Positions 11,301 through 26,300 of a DNA stretch of 64,000 nt are shown in pieces. Made by a program: the position numbers and the translations under genes. Under the pieces are notes generated by a model that was not told where the DNA came from, made no database searches, and saw only the letters and a list, made by a program, of their open reading frames with translations. Every line of letters begins with the position of its first letter. Within the stretch, counting starts at the first letter, position 1. Source of the stretch: Aristolochia californica (lineage: Eukaryota > Streptophyta > Magnoliopsida > Piperales > Aristolochiaceae); the NCBI GenBank assembly GCA_029961685.1, contig JARWKL010000001.1, positions 58,081,314 to 58,145,313 of the forward strand, in the 5' to 3' direction.

Positions 11301-14300
11301 TATGCTTTTTTTTGATTGGCTTCAATCTTTCACTGTGTTGTGTGGGGTCAAGGTATCTTCTAGCACTGCCAAAGATCACTCATTTTATTTGATGTGTATC
11401 TCTTCCTAAGATTCTCATTAGCAATCCACTTTATAGATCATAGTAGTATTTCAAATAAAAACTAGCAACTTGTGCACAATCTTCTCCATTTTCTTTTTCT
11501 TTGGAAAATTTGGGTGCCTTGCTGGGTAAGTTTGATTTTTTGTGTCTCTTGCCTTCTTAATTATCTGGTTTCTTGGAAGAATGTTTTTTTTTTTTTTTTT
11601 TTGTTGAAGAAGATGTATTAATAAAGCAAAAGAGAATTACAAAATTTGAGGGAGCACGTCCCTTACAACTAGTGATTGTAGGGTAGCTCCCTGCCTGGCA
11701 AACACATCAGCCGCCGAATTAGCGGATCTCGGAATGTGAGACCAAATACAAGGAACAATTGAGGTAATACCTAAAATTTCTTTAAAAGTATCCCAATGCC
11801 TCCACGGAGGAGAAGATGCGTTCTCACACCAACCTCTCACCACTTTGGAGTCACCTTCAACATGGAGAGGCCCCCTACATTTATCTCTGAAGATACGAAG
11901 ACCGGAGAGGAGACCATGCAATTCAGCAGACGTAGAGTCTGATATACCAAGGGGTACGGCATAAGTGAAGAGCTGATTACCGGAATGGTTTGAAATAACT
12001 CCTCCGAAACCAGAAATACTAGGGTTGCCAAGAGATGAACCGTCAAAATTTAACTTTAGGAAACCAGGATCAGGAGGAGACCATTCTTTCATGAGCGGAG
12101 GCTTTTTCCCAATGTGCATCAATGCCAAGTTTCTCCAATTTTCACGAATGGAGGAACCCAGATAAGGAGAGAAAACTTTCTTGGTTAATAGCCAAGTTGA
12201 TATTTGCCCAACCACTCTGTCTGCAACTCTGTCTAAAGATTCACTTTTTGCATCAAAACGTCTTCTATTTCGCTCATTCCAAAGACCTCACGGGATAAAA
12301 CTAGTACATGCAAAGAGCATCATCTTTCCAAGACTCGGCATAGGAGTACCCATGAGAGATTTACTGAACGAAAGTAGATCAGCTGCCATGTAGAACTGAA
12401 AACCAAACTTTCCAAGAATGCTGATCAACACCTTCCAAGAAAAGCTGCAATGGAGAAGAATATGGCTAGGTTTCTTGGAAGAATGTGCCTTCAGCCTCTT
12501 GGCAACTTTCTAGAATTATACTCTTGTGCACATGTGGAAGAGCATAGTAGAAGACCTAACATTGGGACTGTAGGGGGGACTATTGAGCAAGCTTTCAGCT
12601 GCATATTTTTTGGGACCAGCAAACTCCCAAACTTTGTTTGAGCTCTATCATTAGGGAGAAACAGAGGACAATGATCTCTCTCTGGTAATTGGATGGACAT
12701 TTGTCCTCCAGTGGTCTCTCAAGCAGTCAGGTAGGCTTAAGCTCATCTTTCTTGTTTTTTCACGTGGAAATGTGGGCAAGCAGAGAGGAGGTGGTTCCAT
12801 GTAATGGGAAAATTTCTATTTAATTTTCTGCTTCTTTTGGCCATTGCAACTCTACTCTGCCGTCTTCATTGCATTAGAGAAAATCAATATAGGTTCTTTC
12901 AGCATCAGCTTATTGAGGGTGATTTGGCGGAGTTGTTTCCCATAAAAAAAACTTGTCCTTGGTGCTTTCTGAAGATCCATGTAGAGATCCTTTGCCTTTT
13001 TCAGATTTTGCCCATTACTTGGATCACCTTAATGTTCGGTAGTTAAGTAGAATTTTAGGCTAAAAATGAAGGTTTCTTAGTTGTTGATATTTCCCTTCTT
13101 GATTCTTATTTTATTTTATTTTTGTTTTTTTATCTTTTTTTTCTCTTTTTTTATTGGTGAGCTTTATTTAGAAAACCAAGTTAAAGTAATCTTAGTTGTT
13201 TATTTATGACTTGGTTGTTTATTTTATTATATCTCCTCTTTTGGTGGAGTGTCCTCTTGCCGTTGTGACATCTTTTATCTTAATATAATATTTTTTAGGG
13301 ACAACAATGGATTTAGGGAAACCCTATCTCACTCTGGAAACCCACCCATAGACCCGCTACCGAGAAAACCTATGATTTGTTGAATTTCCAACTCTATCCC
13401 AACCTTGCCAGGTTGTCCTAGAATGCCGCTAAAAAAATTAAGAAGAGAGAATGAGAGGGAGAGAAAGTGGAGAAGAGGAAAGCTCAAGAGAGAGTTGCAT
13501 TAGGGGACGTGCACATCCCCCAATCTCTATTTATAATGCTGGGTAATATAATTTACAATAATGCCCTTACTTTAAGTGAAACCCTACTCTCCATGTATCT
13601 CCCATTCTCTATGTCCTCTTACATGAAACTTGGACCATAGACATAATTGGACATACAAAATAAGATTACATGAAGACATATAAATAAAGATAAAGTGAAA
13701 AGACTGAAATATCCTTGATACTTGTTCTCAACACTCCCCCTCAAGTTGGAGTGTATATGTCAGAAAGTCCCAACTTGCCATAGAAGCTCAGAAATTCACG
13801 CTTTCCCAACACCGTAGTGAAAGACATCATCGAGTTGATCACTAGACCGAACATATGGGGATGTCACCTCCTTCTTCATCATTGCTTACCCGATGAAATG
13901 AGAATCTACTTTTATGTGATTCGTTCTCTCATGAAACATCAGATTGTTTGCAATGAAGATTGTTACCTGGTTATTACAATACATAGTCATAGGATCCTTC
14001 TGATAGAACCCTAACTCCTGAATGATAGATCACACCCACATTAGCTCACTGACGGTGTGGGCCATTGCTTTGTATTCAACTTTTACACTACACTGAGTAA
14101 CTACATTTTGCTTCTTACTCTTCCAACTGATTAGGCTTCCTCCCAGAAATACACAGTACCCAGTAGTTGATTTTCGGTCAATCTTGGAACCTGCATAATC
14201 CTTCTTCAATCAACAAAAAATGTTGAGAATCCCTCTTCTTGGAGAGTTTGCAAGATGAAGAAACTTGTCAAAGACGCACAACAATTAGATGATTGCTCTT

Positions 14301-17300
14301 TTTTTTTTTTATAAAGTTGTTTTTATATTAACAAGAGAAAAATTACAAAAGAGGAGGGAGCAGATGCCTAACAACAAGTGATTGTAGGGTAGCTCCCTGC
14401 TTGGCAAACACATCTGCGGCCAAATTTGCGGATCTCGGATTGTGAGACCAAATACAAGATAAAATTGAGGTAATTTCTATAATCTCCCGAAAGATGTCCC
14501 AATGGCGCCACGGGGGAGGGGATGCACAATCACACCAACCAATGACCACCTTTGAGTCCCCTTCAATGTGAGGGGACCGCTGCACTTGTCTCTGAAAACA
14601 CGTAGAATCGGAGATGCCTAAAAGGCCGGCATATGAGAAATGCTGATTATCGGAAGGATCTGAAATAATACCTTCGAAGCCAGCAATCCCGAGATTACCA
14701 AGAGAAGATCCATCAAAGTTCAACTTAAGGTAATCGGGTTCAAGAAGGGTCCATTCTTGTATGACTTGGACTTTTGTCCCAAAGTGCATCATAGCCAAGT
14801 TTCTCCAGTTTTCACGGATAGGGTTACCAACAAAGGAGGAGAAAGACTTCTTAGTCAGAAGCCAAGAAGAGATATGTCCCACCACTCGGTCCGCGACACG
14901 TACCGCTGATTCACTTTTTGCATCGAACCGTCTTCGGTTGCATTCATTCCAACCCCCCCGGAATGAAACTAGCACAAGCGGAGAACATCGTTTTTCTGAG
15001 ACCAGGAAGGGGAGTACCAATGAGCGACTTGCTGAAAGAGATTAGATAAGCCATCATGCAGAATTGTAACCCCAACATACCAAGAATGGAAGTCCAGACC
15101 TTCCACGAAGAGATGCATTGTAGCAGAATTTGGCTCGTGGTTTCAGCTTTAGTGTTGCAAAAGGTGCATGGGAGGTCGATTGAATGGTGTCCTCTTCTTC
15201 TAAGCACGTCTGCCAAGAGAATCTTGCTTTGACAGGCGCTCCACATGAAGAATTTATCTTGGGAGGTGCACAAAGATGCCATACAAAGTAGACCTCATGC
15301 TCCCTTTGAGACGAATACTAGCCATTAATGTATCCGAATGCAGATGATACAGAGAAAGTACCTCTTTTGTTTGACCACCAAATGAGCTTGTCAGCCTCCG
15401 AAGGTCGAATTTTTACCGAGTTCAAAGAATCCATCAAGTGGCTGGCTTCCAAAGCCTGTGTTAGAAAGACCCCTTTTGGGATGAATGCTCAGACCACCCC
15501 CCTCAAAAGCATCAACTACTGATATGTTTCTACGTGCAAAGAGGAGAAAAAGACTTCTGAAAGCATTATGTAGCGGCTCCTGCCCCATCCATAGATCATC
15601 CCAAAACTTGAGGGATCTGTCGTTTGCAACAAAGAATCTACTGTCAGAGGAGAATTTTGGAAGAAGTAGATATAATGCTCTCCAAATTGAAGATAGACAT
15701 CTCCGATTATCTTTTGAAATCCACCAAGGAGAGCCACAACCAAGCTTAATAAGTACCATTTCCTTCCAAAGATTGGAAGAAAGTGTATTAAACTTCCATA
15801 ACAATTTTAGGAGCAACGCTCGGTTCATTTCCTTGGATTTTCGAATCCCCAGGTCACCCATATTCTTTAGCAAACAGACTTCATCCCATCTGACCAGATG
15901 ATATTCATAGGTCATCATTCGATCCCCTCCATAGAAATCTTCATTTGAGCTTATCCATGGTTTTATATATGGTTGTAGGACAGGGCATAAAAAATAGTGC
16001 ATAGCTTGGGATGCCCGCAATGCAAGACTTGAGGAGGATGAGCCTCCCAGCCTTACTGAGTAAATGCCCTTCCAGGTTGCTAGCTGGGATTCAATCTTCT
16101 CAACCACCGGATTCCAAAGGCTTTTGCTTATGCGGCCATTGAATAAGGGCGGTCCAAGATAGGTTGCTGGTAGGCGACTTGTTGTGTAGCCAAATATACT
16201 TGCCATCTCTACAAGGAGCTCAGGATTGACGTTGAAACCCATGAGAGAGGTTTTCCCCCAATTAACTTTCTGCCTTGATGCTAATTTGAAAAGACCCAAA
16301 ACCACTTTTATCCTTCTAGCTCCATCAATATTACCGATTCCAAATATGATGGTATCATCCGCATACTGGAAGATGGGAATATTAAAGGCCTGTTGGATAC
16401 TAATAGGAGGAAGCCACCCAAGATTGACCGCCGAGTAAAACATTGAGGAGGAGAATTCAACAACCATATTGAATAAAAGCGGGGATAGCGGATCACCCTG
16501 TCTGATCCCTTTAAAGTACCAACAAACTGAGTCATTGAGGATGAGAGAATCAGAGTTCGAGCCCACAACTTCTGATCCATAATCTCCATTTTTCGCCAAA
16601 ACCCATTTTTTCCATAATCTCATTAAGCAAGATCCAATAAACTCTGTTGAAGGCCTTTCCAAGATCGAGCTTCAAGGCAATTCTTGGATCCTTGTTACAA
16701 CGGAAATGATCAATAAGCTCATGTGCTGCCATAGTGGAGTCCAAAATTTCTCTTCCCTTAAGGAAAACACTTTGCCCTTTGTGAATGACGGTAGGGAGAA
16801 GAACCTTTAAGCGGTGAGCCAAAATTCTTGCTATGATCTTGTAGGCACACTTGTGATAAGATTGATTGGCCGGAAGTTCTCTGGCTTCTCAACATTAGCT
16901 TTCTTTGGAACCAAGGTAATAAAAGATGCGTCAATACTGCGAAAGGTGATACCATTTCTGAAGAAGCCGTGGATCATTGCTATGATATCCTCCTTCAGCT
17001 GAGACCAAAACCTTTTTAAAAAATCTCCATTGAAACCATCACGGCCCGGAGCCTATCACTTTACAATTAGATGATTGCTCTGATACCACTATTAGATTGA
17101 GCTTGGTTCCATCCTAAAATGACTTGCCACTTAGGAGACCTAGTGCTCAACTTTATAAGTCATTCACTTTTTTTAATATTTCTCAATGTGGGACTTTTTC
17201 CAACTCAAGACTCCCCCTCACGTTTAAGACATAACGGGCCTAAGACATGTGCACAAACTCCACCTCATGGAGCTGACAACACACAAACTCCTATTTCATG

Positions 17301-20300
17301 GAGTCCAAAATACCCAAATAACTTGGGGACACAAACTGGGCTTCGACCCACGTACACATTCTGCTCTGATACCACAGTTAGATTGAGCCTGGTACCATCT
17401 CACCACTTAGGAGGCTTATTGCTCAACCTTATAACTCATTCACTTTTTTTAACATTTCTCAATGTGGAACTTTTTCCCACTCAACACTAATCTTCTATCA
17501 TCTTCCTGTTATAAACGGTTGTAACCTCCAGAGTTTCTTCCTCTTTGTTTTCTTGCTTTATGAAGTGATTGCCTATGCTTTCTCCCGTCTTTCTTCCCAC
17601 GTTCCATCCCAAATTTCCTTCTTGTACCCAAACACCATGTCTAGAATTTGGCTTTGTCATAAAATTGGATAACTTATACTACACATTTTCTAATAATGAG
17701 ACTGAAAAAGAAATGCCTTGAAATGGGTCTCGTTTAGTAAGCAAAGGTAAATTTTAGTCACCATGCCAATATAGAGGACAAGAAATATAGTTACAACATA
17801 TTTGCAAGGATTCCATGGCTATTATTTTCATTTTTTTTTGTTTTTTGCTTTTTTGGTAAGTGGACATTCTATTTTGTTTCATCTTATGTTTGTTGGTAGA
17901 ATGACTTTCTCTATTCTTATGTTCAGGTTGGGAATGTTGATGCTTTGAATTGTTATTATGCTCATGGAGAGCAAAATCCGAATTTTCAGAGGCGATGCTT
18001 TTGGATGTTAGCTCCGTAAGTATCAACATTGGTCACTCTCCACTCCATAGTCCACCTTGCACGAAAAGAAGAATTTTTTGTTGTGATCCTTTGTTGATAT
18101 TGTGGTCCCTCCTTTGATACTGCAGTGGGTAAAAGTCATTTAATTAAGTGTGTCATTTGCTTACCTTTTCACTTTTTATAAGTTCTTTGAAGAAGCTGGA
18201 AGGTTAACTCATTCTTTGTAAAAGAAAGTACCTTAAATCATTTACAAAAAGTTGAAGAACTACAGGTTTTTGATAATTATTTCCATAATAGGTTAATAAA
18301 AGTTTCTTGAAAGAGTTTTATATATCTTGTAAACATAAGAAAAATAGATGGAATATGGAGTGTGTGGCACACTTCACGAGGTCAGAATTCTGCCTCTCTC
18401 TTTATTAAATAGTTTTCTTAAGTGAAAACTATTTACTATGTAAAAAATGCCCTTCTAGACTAATTTGCTTGTATCTCCTAGAATATAAAGCATATTAACC
18501 TGAAAATTGAACCTCACATCTACTATAACTTCTTTTCAAAAAAAAAAAAAAAAAAAAAAACATCTACTATAACTAGACAAACACTCTTCAAGTCTTAGAG
18601 GGAAACAATGTAAAGTGACCAAAAAACCTTAACTCCCACAACTTTAACACTACTTCTCAAGTTGGAGCTTATATATCTAAAAGCCCCAGTTTGTTACAAA
18701 AAATCACATGATCTCTTTTTCCCAAAGCTTTGATAAATATATTACCAAGTTGATATGTATATTTGACATAAGGTGTGACTATGATTCTATTCATCACAAC
18801 ATCTTTGATAAAGTGGCAATTGACTTTAACATGTTTATTCTTTTCATGATGTTGGGTTGAGCCTGGTTCCATTTCAAAATGACTAGTCAGTTAGGAGGCC
18901 TATTCCTCAACCTTATAACCCAATAATTTATTTTAGCAACCCCCCCCTCATGTCTAAGCTTACACATAAAGGGGCTTCGACGTGTTCACAATAGACGAAC
19001 AACTTGGCTCTCCAATAATAAAAATAACCTGGGGAGTAAATATTGAGCCTCGGCCCATACACAACTTGCTTTGATACCATTGTTAGGGTGAGCCTTGTTC
19101 TGTCCCAAAATGATTAGCCACTTGGGAGACTTCTTCCTCAACCTTGTAACCAAATCATTTTTCTTAACACTTCTCGATGTGAGACTTTTTCCCACTCAAC
19201 ACATAAAATACATGATTACTCACAATGAAGATGGTAACTTGATTGTCATAGTACATTATCATTACCTCTTTAATAACGAAGCTCAATTCTTGCAAAATAG
19301 ATTTAATCCACAAGAGTTTGCTACTCACCCTCTACACTTGAACGAGCAACTATAGTCTTCTTATTACTCTTCTAACTTAGTAGATTGCCTCCTACAAACA
19401 CACTATATCTAAAAGTAGACTTTCTATCCAATTTGGACCCAACGTAGTCAACATCGGAATATCTTGCAGATTTAAATGTCTATATGGCTCATACAACAGT
19501 CTTTTCTTATAGCACCCTTCAAGCATCACAAATATTCTCAATGCAGCTTGTCGGTTTGTCTTTCTTGAGTATTCCATAAACTGATTGACCATATTCATTG
19601 CAAAAGTTATATCAGGTCTACTCACCTTTGCCATAGATGAGTTCGCCTACCTACCTACCTACCTACCTCTTATACTGTCTTTGAGCTCGTCATTGTCCTT
19701 TTCATAAAGATTATTGCCAACTTCCATAGCAATCTCCGTTGGTTTATCTTCAAACAACTCATACTCATGTAGCATATCAGTCTCATACTTTCTGTGAGTC
19801 AGAATAATACTTGCTTTGCTTCTTGCTCCTTCAATCCTGAAGATATGTCTAAGTGTCCCTAGATCTTTAGGAGGTTAGTGTTTTGGGAATTGGTTTGGAA
19901 TTATAAATTTTAGAATTTCAATTATGTTTGTTTTCAAATTCCAGTATTAGTGTGTCTAGAATTAATGCTCACAAGTATTTTGTAAAGAAGAGATTTTTTT
20001 TTTTTTTTTTTTTTTTGAAATTGTGCGTAGTTATATTAAAAGGCTCAAAAGAGCAAGATTACGAGGAGGGGGAACCATCCTAAACAATGAGAGATTGCTG
20101 AGAGGTTCCAAATTTAGTTAGCCTATTAGCCACATAATTGGTTGACCTAGGAATGTGATTCCAAGTACAAGAAATGAAAGATACAATATTTGCAATAGAT
20201 GAAGTAATTGGCCAATTCCATCAAGGGGGGAGGCTGAATTAGAGCACCAGCTGATGACCACTTTAGAGTCCCCTTAATCAGTAGCTTTCCTTGAAGTCGG

Positions 20301-23300
20301 TCTTTGAAAATCTTCGACCCAAAATGAAGTGCATTCAGCTCTGCTGTGTGAGAAGTAAAGAAGAGGATTTGAGAAAGAAAAAAGGAGAAAAGTTTGAGAG
20401 AGGAGAGGAAGAAGAAGCAGCCAAGTCTGCATTGGAGTTCATGCCTGAAAAGCGTGAGCTCCTCCCCTTCCATTAATCACTTTTGTAATTACTAGAAAGG
20501 ATGAAAATGCCCACAATTACAAAAACTCCTATAACTCATACATTACAACTATGATATGAATGAAACTTTAATGATAAGTGCTTAATGAAATTATCTATCT
20601 AAAGGAAATATGCTAAGATAAATTAGTATACAGGAAATGACCAAAGTACCCTCGGACTGGTATTTTAACATATTCCAATGGTCAAAAAATTTATTCAACT
20701 TGTGGAACTCTATTTCCTTTCTTCAGCAATGGAAATAAACTCTAGAAAAAGAATTTTCGTAGTAAACATCTCAAAAAAAACTTTTCTCTTGAAACAACTT
20801 TTCATGCATCTCAAAAAAAAAAAAAAAAAAAACACAACAAAGAACAATAATTTTTTTTTTTTTTTATGAGAAGTGTGAATTTATTAAGACAAGAAAAAGG
20901 AAAGAAGATACAACCTAGAAAGGGGGGCTCCAAATACATCTAGGGCTTGAAGAGTTGTGCCCTGTCTAGCTTGAGAATCTGCAAGGAGGTTGGCTGATCT
21001 GGGCACATGTGCCCAAGTACAATTGAGGGAGGAGGTAATGTTACATATATCTAAAAAGACATCCCAATGCCTCACGAGGGAGTTTTAGAGTTGGCGCACC
21101 AATCAATGATCGCCTTGGAATCCCCCTTCAATGATAAGAGGACTAGAGAACTGGTCTCGGAAGATGGTACGGCCGTGGTAGAGGCCAGCAAGCTTAACCG
21201 AGGTAGCATCCGAAATGCTCAAGGGGCCGGCAAACGAGAGTAGGAGGCTGCCATTACCCGCGTGGATGACACCATCGAAGCCTGCACGGCTTGGACAGCC
21301 AAGGGTGCTGCTATCAAAATTCAATTTGAAGCTACCGGGTGGAGGAGGATTCCAGATTTTCATAGCAGGGGAATGGGTGGGGCTAGACATGACTGCAAAA
21401 AGACACTAGTTTCCACAAAGATGAGAACTGCGTAAGTGGAGGAATTCTTTTTTCATAAGGAGCCAATTAGAGACCTGGCTCGCAATAGAATCAGCAAGCG
21501 TAGAGGCATAGGAAGCCTTGAGTTGAAATTTCCGTTGTTTCTCTCCTTCCAGAGTGCCCAGGGGATATGACCCGCACAATTGGAGACAAACATTTTGCCA
21601 AGCATTGGAAGCCGAGAGCTAGTGGGAAATTGGATCATAGATGGGAGGTCACAAGAGACGTACTATTGGATGCCAATTCGGTTCAGAAGGCTGGCCTAAA
21701 TTTCCTGAGCAAAGTGGCAATGAAGGAGCACATGTGTGGTTGATTCCGGAGAGGTGTGGCAGAAGGGGTAAGAAGGGTCTGGTATCTGAGCTCCTCGCCT
21801 TAGTAAGGCATCTGATGTGAAGATTTTATTCCTGCAAGCACACTAGACGAAAAACTTGGTGCGAGAGGGACCAAACCGAAACTGTTGGGTGGCTAGGCCG
21901 AGGAGTAGTGCCGCTATGAATACTGTTGTAGGCTTAAGTAATTGAGAAGGAGCCCTTTGGACAAAGGGTCCAAATGAGCTGATCCAGAATAGGCTATGAT
22001 CGTGACTTTATCAAGGGTGGAGAGAGGATTTGAGGCCTCCATTGCCTGAACATCCGTGAGTCCCCTCCGGAATTGCAAGTTCCAATTTTCCGATTGCTAC
22101 CAAATATCAGCAACCAAAGCCATGGGGTAATTAGAGAGACTTGAGAGAGAGCTGAAGGTAACCTCCAACAGTTTATCACCCAACCACCAATCAGACCAGA
22201 ATTTAGTTTGAAGACCATTGCCGACAAAACATTTGACAGAGGCGGAGAACTGGGGGAGGAGGAGAAGGATCTTCCTCCAGATTGGTGAGAGTCTATGCCG
22301 ACTGCCACCTTCCAACCACCAGCCCTCACGCTAACCAGCTTTGGCAGCAACCAGAGAGCGCCAAATCAGCAAGGGAGAAGTGTTGAATCTCCACATCCAC
22401 TTGAGCAGGTAAGCTGAATTAGTGCTTGAGATACTTTTGGTGTCGAGATCTCCAAGGAGAGTTGGATGGCACATGTCTGCCTAGTTCACAAGATGGTATT
22501 TCCTTTCTCCATTGAGCCCATCCCAAAGAAATCTTCACTTCATAAACTCTAACCAGCTGGCAACTGCAGCTGGGTAGTGGAATAGGGAGAGAAAGTAGCT
22601 CGGAATTCCATGGCGGCAAGATTTTATAAGAGTGAGTTTGCTTGCCTTTGATAGGAACTTGCCCTACTAGGTTTCTAAGCGGCGCTTCATTCTTTCAATG
22701 ATTGGATTCCAGCAATGCTTATTCAGGGAGCAATCTATCAGCGGGAGACTAAGATAAGTGCTGGGAAGGTTTGCGGTTTTATAGCCAAGATAAGAAGCCA
22801 TGGATTGAGGGTGTTCGACACAATGTTGTATCCTGTGATTGAGGAGTTGGCTCAGCTGACTTTCTTGCCAGAGGAGAGCTCGAATAGGCTCAACAACACT
22901 TTGAATTTGGTAATTTGTGCCATGGTGCCTTCTCCAAAGAGGATCATACTGTTGACGTATTGCAGAATAGCAATTTCTTGATCAAGCTATTTTGAGATGG
23001 GGGAGAGCCATCCAATGCGCTTGACATGATGAACCATCATGGAGAGATGTTCAACAACAATGGTGAAAACAATTATGACTTTAACCTTTTTCAAACTACA
23101 TAGCCTTTTTGAAATGACCATGACTTTAACCTTTTATGGTAATTCTACAGCCACGCTAAATCTGGAATTTTGTATTATGAAAATATTTATATTAGAAAAT
23201 TATATTCCAGCAATAGAATTCAAGAAGGTATATCCTAGAAATATTCTTAACACACACTACCCTCCCCTTAGTTTGAAAATGGTGTGTCAAATGTTCTTGT

Positions 23301-26300
23301 ACTTTGTTAATGCCCTTTTCATCACTTTCGGACAACATTGTATCATTAATGTATATAATCGATAGAAGAAGTAATCACAGTGGCTCCTCTAAAATCCCAA
23401 GGATATCACCACATGGTTGAATTTATCGAACCAAACTCTAGGACTCTGCTTGAGGTTATAGATTGCTTTATGCATTAGACATACTTTTCCAGTCTCCCCT
23501 TAAGCAACCTATCCTGGAGGTTGCTCCATAAACACCTCTTCAGTCAAATCACTATGCAAAAAAACATTCTTGAGATCCAATTGGGTATAATGGCTAGCCT
23601 TGATTAACTGTAATAGATATCAAAATCCGAAAAGATGATAAGCGGGCAACAAGAGAAGAGGTTTCAAAGACAACTACCCCATAAGTCTACGTGTAACCTT
23701 TTGCCACCATAGCCTTATAATTTATTATGTACAGCCATTGACATCCCGCTATTGTCGCATCCAATAGTGGCTCACACAAAGTCCATGTTTCTCTATCATT
23801 TAAGCTTTCTATCTCAAAATCTATGCCTGTTTCCAATGAGGGACACTAATGCTTTTTGCACTAAAGAAGGAATGGAGTAGGAGGACAAGGACCTACAAAA
23901 GTTTTAGAAGAATTTGACAGGTTGTCTAAGGAAACAAATTTGGAAATAGGATGCTCGGTACCTTTTTGAGTTCAAACACAAATACCCTTGTGAAGAGAAA
24001 TTGGAAGATCCAAATCATTTACCTTAGGAGCTGTAGATGAGGAAGGTGCTAGCACTGGTGGCATAGATTGCACTGTAGTGGAAACCTTGGTAGGCCTTCA
24101 TCGCTTTTATATGTATAATGGCTTTGGTGATCCTGGAACAACTTCAAAAACTAATACAACACTAGGAACATCCTCCACAGAAAGAGGAGTTACAACATCA
24201 ATTCCCATAGAAAGAGAATCAAACTCAACCTACTTGGAGAAACCACCACTAAGGAACTCATTCATAGGGTAAACTTGGTAAAAAATCATACTTGCATATT
24301 GTGTGATAATTTTGGTAAATGTCTGCATTTTCCTCCATTGCCCTTTTATTTTGGGAGCTACGGTGCTGTCCTTCTCTGCAAATTTAGATTTCAATTTAAT
24401 TTTCTCTCCTTGGGTTTTGGCTTCCTAGCACACGCAAGTGCTCTCTTGGGCCATGGTAAAAGAAAACTATGGGGTTGAGGTTTGCGTTCATGTGTGGGAG
24501 GAATTATTGAGTGTATCCTTCACTTTGTTCTTTTTTAGGCCAATAAATTCTCTGGTCTTTATGCTCCAGAGGTGAAGCTGAGATTTGTTTCTTAACATGG
24601 TTGGAGAAATTGTGGAACATTTGGGGCTGCAGGTCGATTTGTAGGGGAAATTATTGAGTCTTTTATTCACTTGTTCTTTTCTTGACCAATAAATCCTACA
24701 TTGGTTGACTAGGCTACCATGTACTGTTCAAGGGTTGACACTTAAACCTTCTGGGCTAGTCTGCTTTTTTCTACTTTTAGACCAGCAGTAGGTACCGGCT
24801 CTGATTGAAACAGCCGGAGTCTGATAAAGTTGAAGATACCTTATTGGAGAGATGCTATATGATAGGCACTAGTTTAACCTTTTCTGAAAATCAAGGTGCA
24901 TTAAAATAATTTGTTGTTATGCTGATTTCTTTTGGCTTATTTATTTGTTGGTACTCCATCCTTTTAAAGATCAGTTTAAATATTCAACCTGTGAACTGCT
25001 GTTCCCATGTAAATATTCTGGAGTCACAGGGTTTATATACACTTTTGCTTTACAGGGCATGGGATCACATTGTTCTTGTTCATTATAGAGAAGTCACAGA
25101 GGTGAGTTCACCGAATCCTGATTGTTTAAGATGCAACAGTTACTATATGTTGTTGAGTGGGAAAGGTCTAAAATATTCCAACATGTATGTTACAATAAAC
25201 TTGAATGTAACCTGCTTGATAATTTTTTTTTTTTTAACATTGTTGCTTGTCTTTTTTATTGTTGTAACTCAAACATCATCTCTGCATTGATTGTTGAGAG
25301 ATTTTAGTATAATTCCATAACTGAAAGATTCCCTCATCTTATCTAACTTAAGGGAGGCCAAAGGTTGGCAAATTGAGAAACAATTGGCATGTAAAATGTA
25401 ATGCTCTTTAAATTACAAAAAATGAAAGGATCACTTTCATCATCCCCTAATTGAGTTATAATTCACGAGTCAATCAGCAGTCTTACATTGCATTTATTCA
25501 TGGATCCATATTTTTTTGAAACGGTGTGATTTTATTATGAAGCAAAACAAGAGAATACATCAAGGAAGGCCTCCCCTTATAACAAGAGATTGCAGGGAGG
25601 GACCCAATTTAGCACACAAATCAGCAACCGAATTGGCTGCTGATCCAAGAACATGAGACCAAGTATAAGAGGTAGTGGAAACAATGTCCATAATACCAAG
25701 AAAAAACTGCTAGTGACACCATGGGGGGAAAAAGGCAGTGGAACACCAGCCGATAATGACTTTGGAGTCTCCCTCCACAACAAGCGGACCTCTGAAGTGA
25801 TCCTAGAAATTGTGAAACCCATGGAGAAGATCAGAGAGCTCAGCAGTGGTCGAGTTCGCAACGCCTAGAGGACCAGAGTAAGAAATAAAGCTGTGCCTCC
25901 AGGATAAAAAATCACCCCACCAAAGCCAGCCAACCCACCGTCAAAGTTAAACTTATAATAGCCGGTAGGGGTAGGCTCCCAAACAGTAACCCGGTGGGGC
26001 ATAGAGGAAATGGACATTTGAGCAGTAATCTTCTTGTTAGTGCGGGAAGGGGCACAGGAGAGGCAGGCAAATTCTTTTCAAGTGCGAATCCAGGTGGAGA
26101 TGCGGCTCGTAGCATAGATCACCTCAGTGGTAGAGCACGAAGCACGGTTAAATCGTCTGGAGTTCCTCTCCGTCCAGAGGCACCAAAGGATATAAGCGAC
26201 ACATGCAGCTAACAGGAGTTTACCGAGGCTGGGGAGACGAGTCCTAGATGAGTAGCGGCACATGATGCTCAAATCAAGGGTGATGCAGAAACTGAGGCAC

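Larger units (their letters stand above)
18640..19880 (-). mobile_element. Ty1-copia RT/RNase H remnant, minus strand, split by a TRIM
   Basis: Minus-strand frames give DLGTLRHIFRIEGARSKASI (RT end, about 19800-19860), MAKVSRPDITFAMNMVNQFM (about 19634 downwards), and the RNase H C-terminus HEKNKHVKVNCHFIKD with YQLGNIFIKALGKRDHV (18669-18850). The coding trace is interrupted at 18850-19201 by a TRIM. No intact ORF remains. Confidence 0.75.

Noticed and set aside
14761..15045. Open frames on the + strand over LINE B (for example 14761-15045, 15485-15901)
   Set aside because: They are antisense shadows of the RT and RNase H coding sequence on the minus strand, with no family features of their own.
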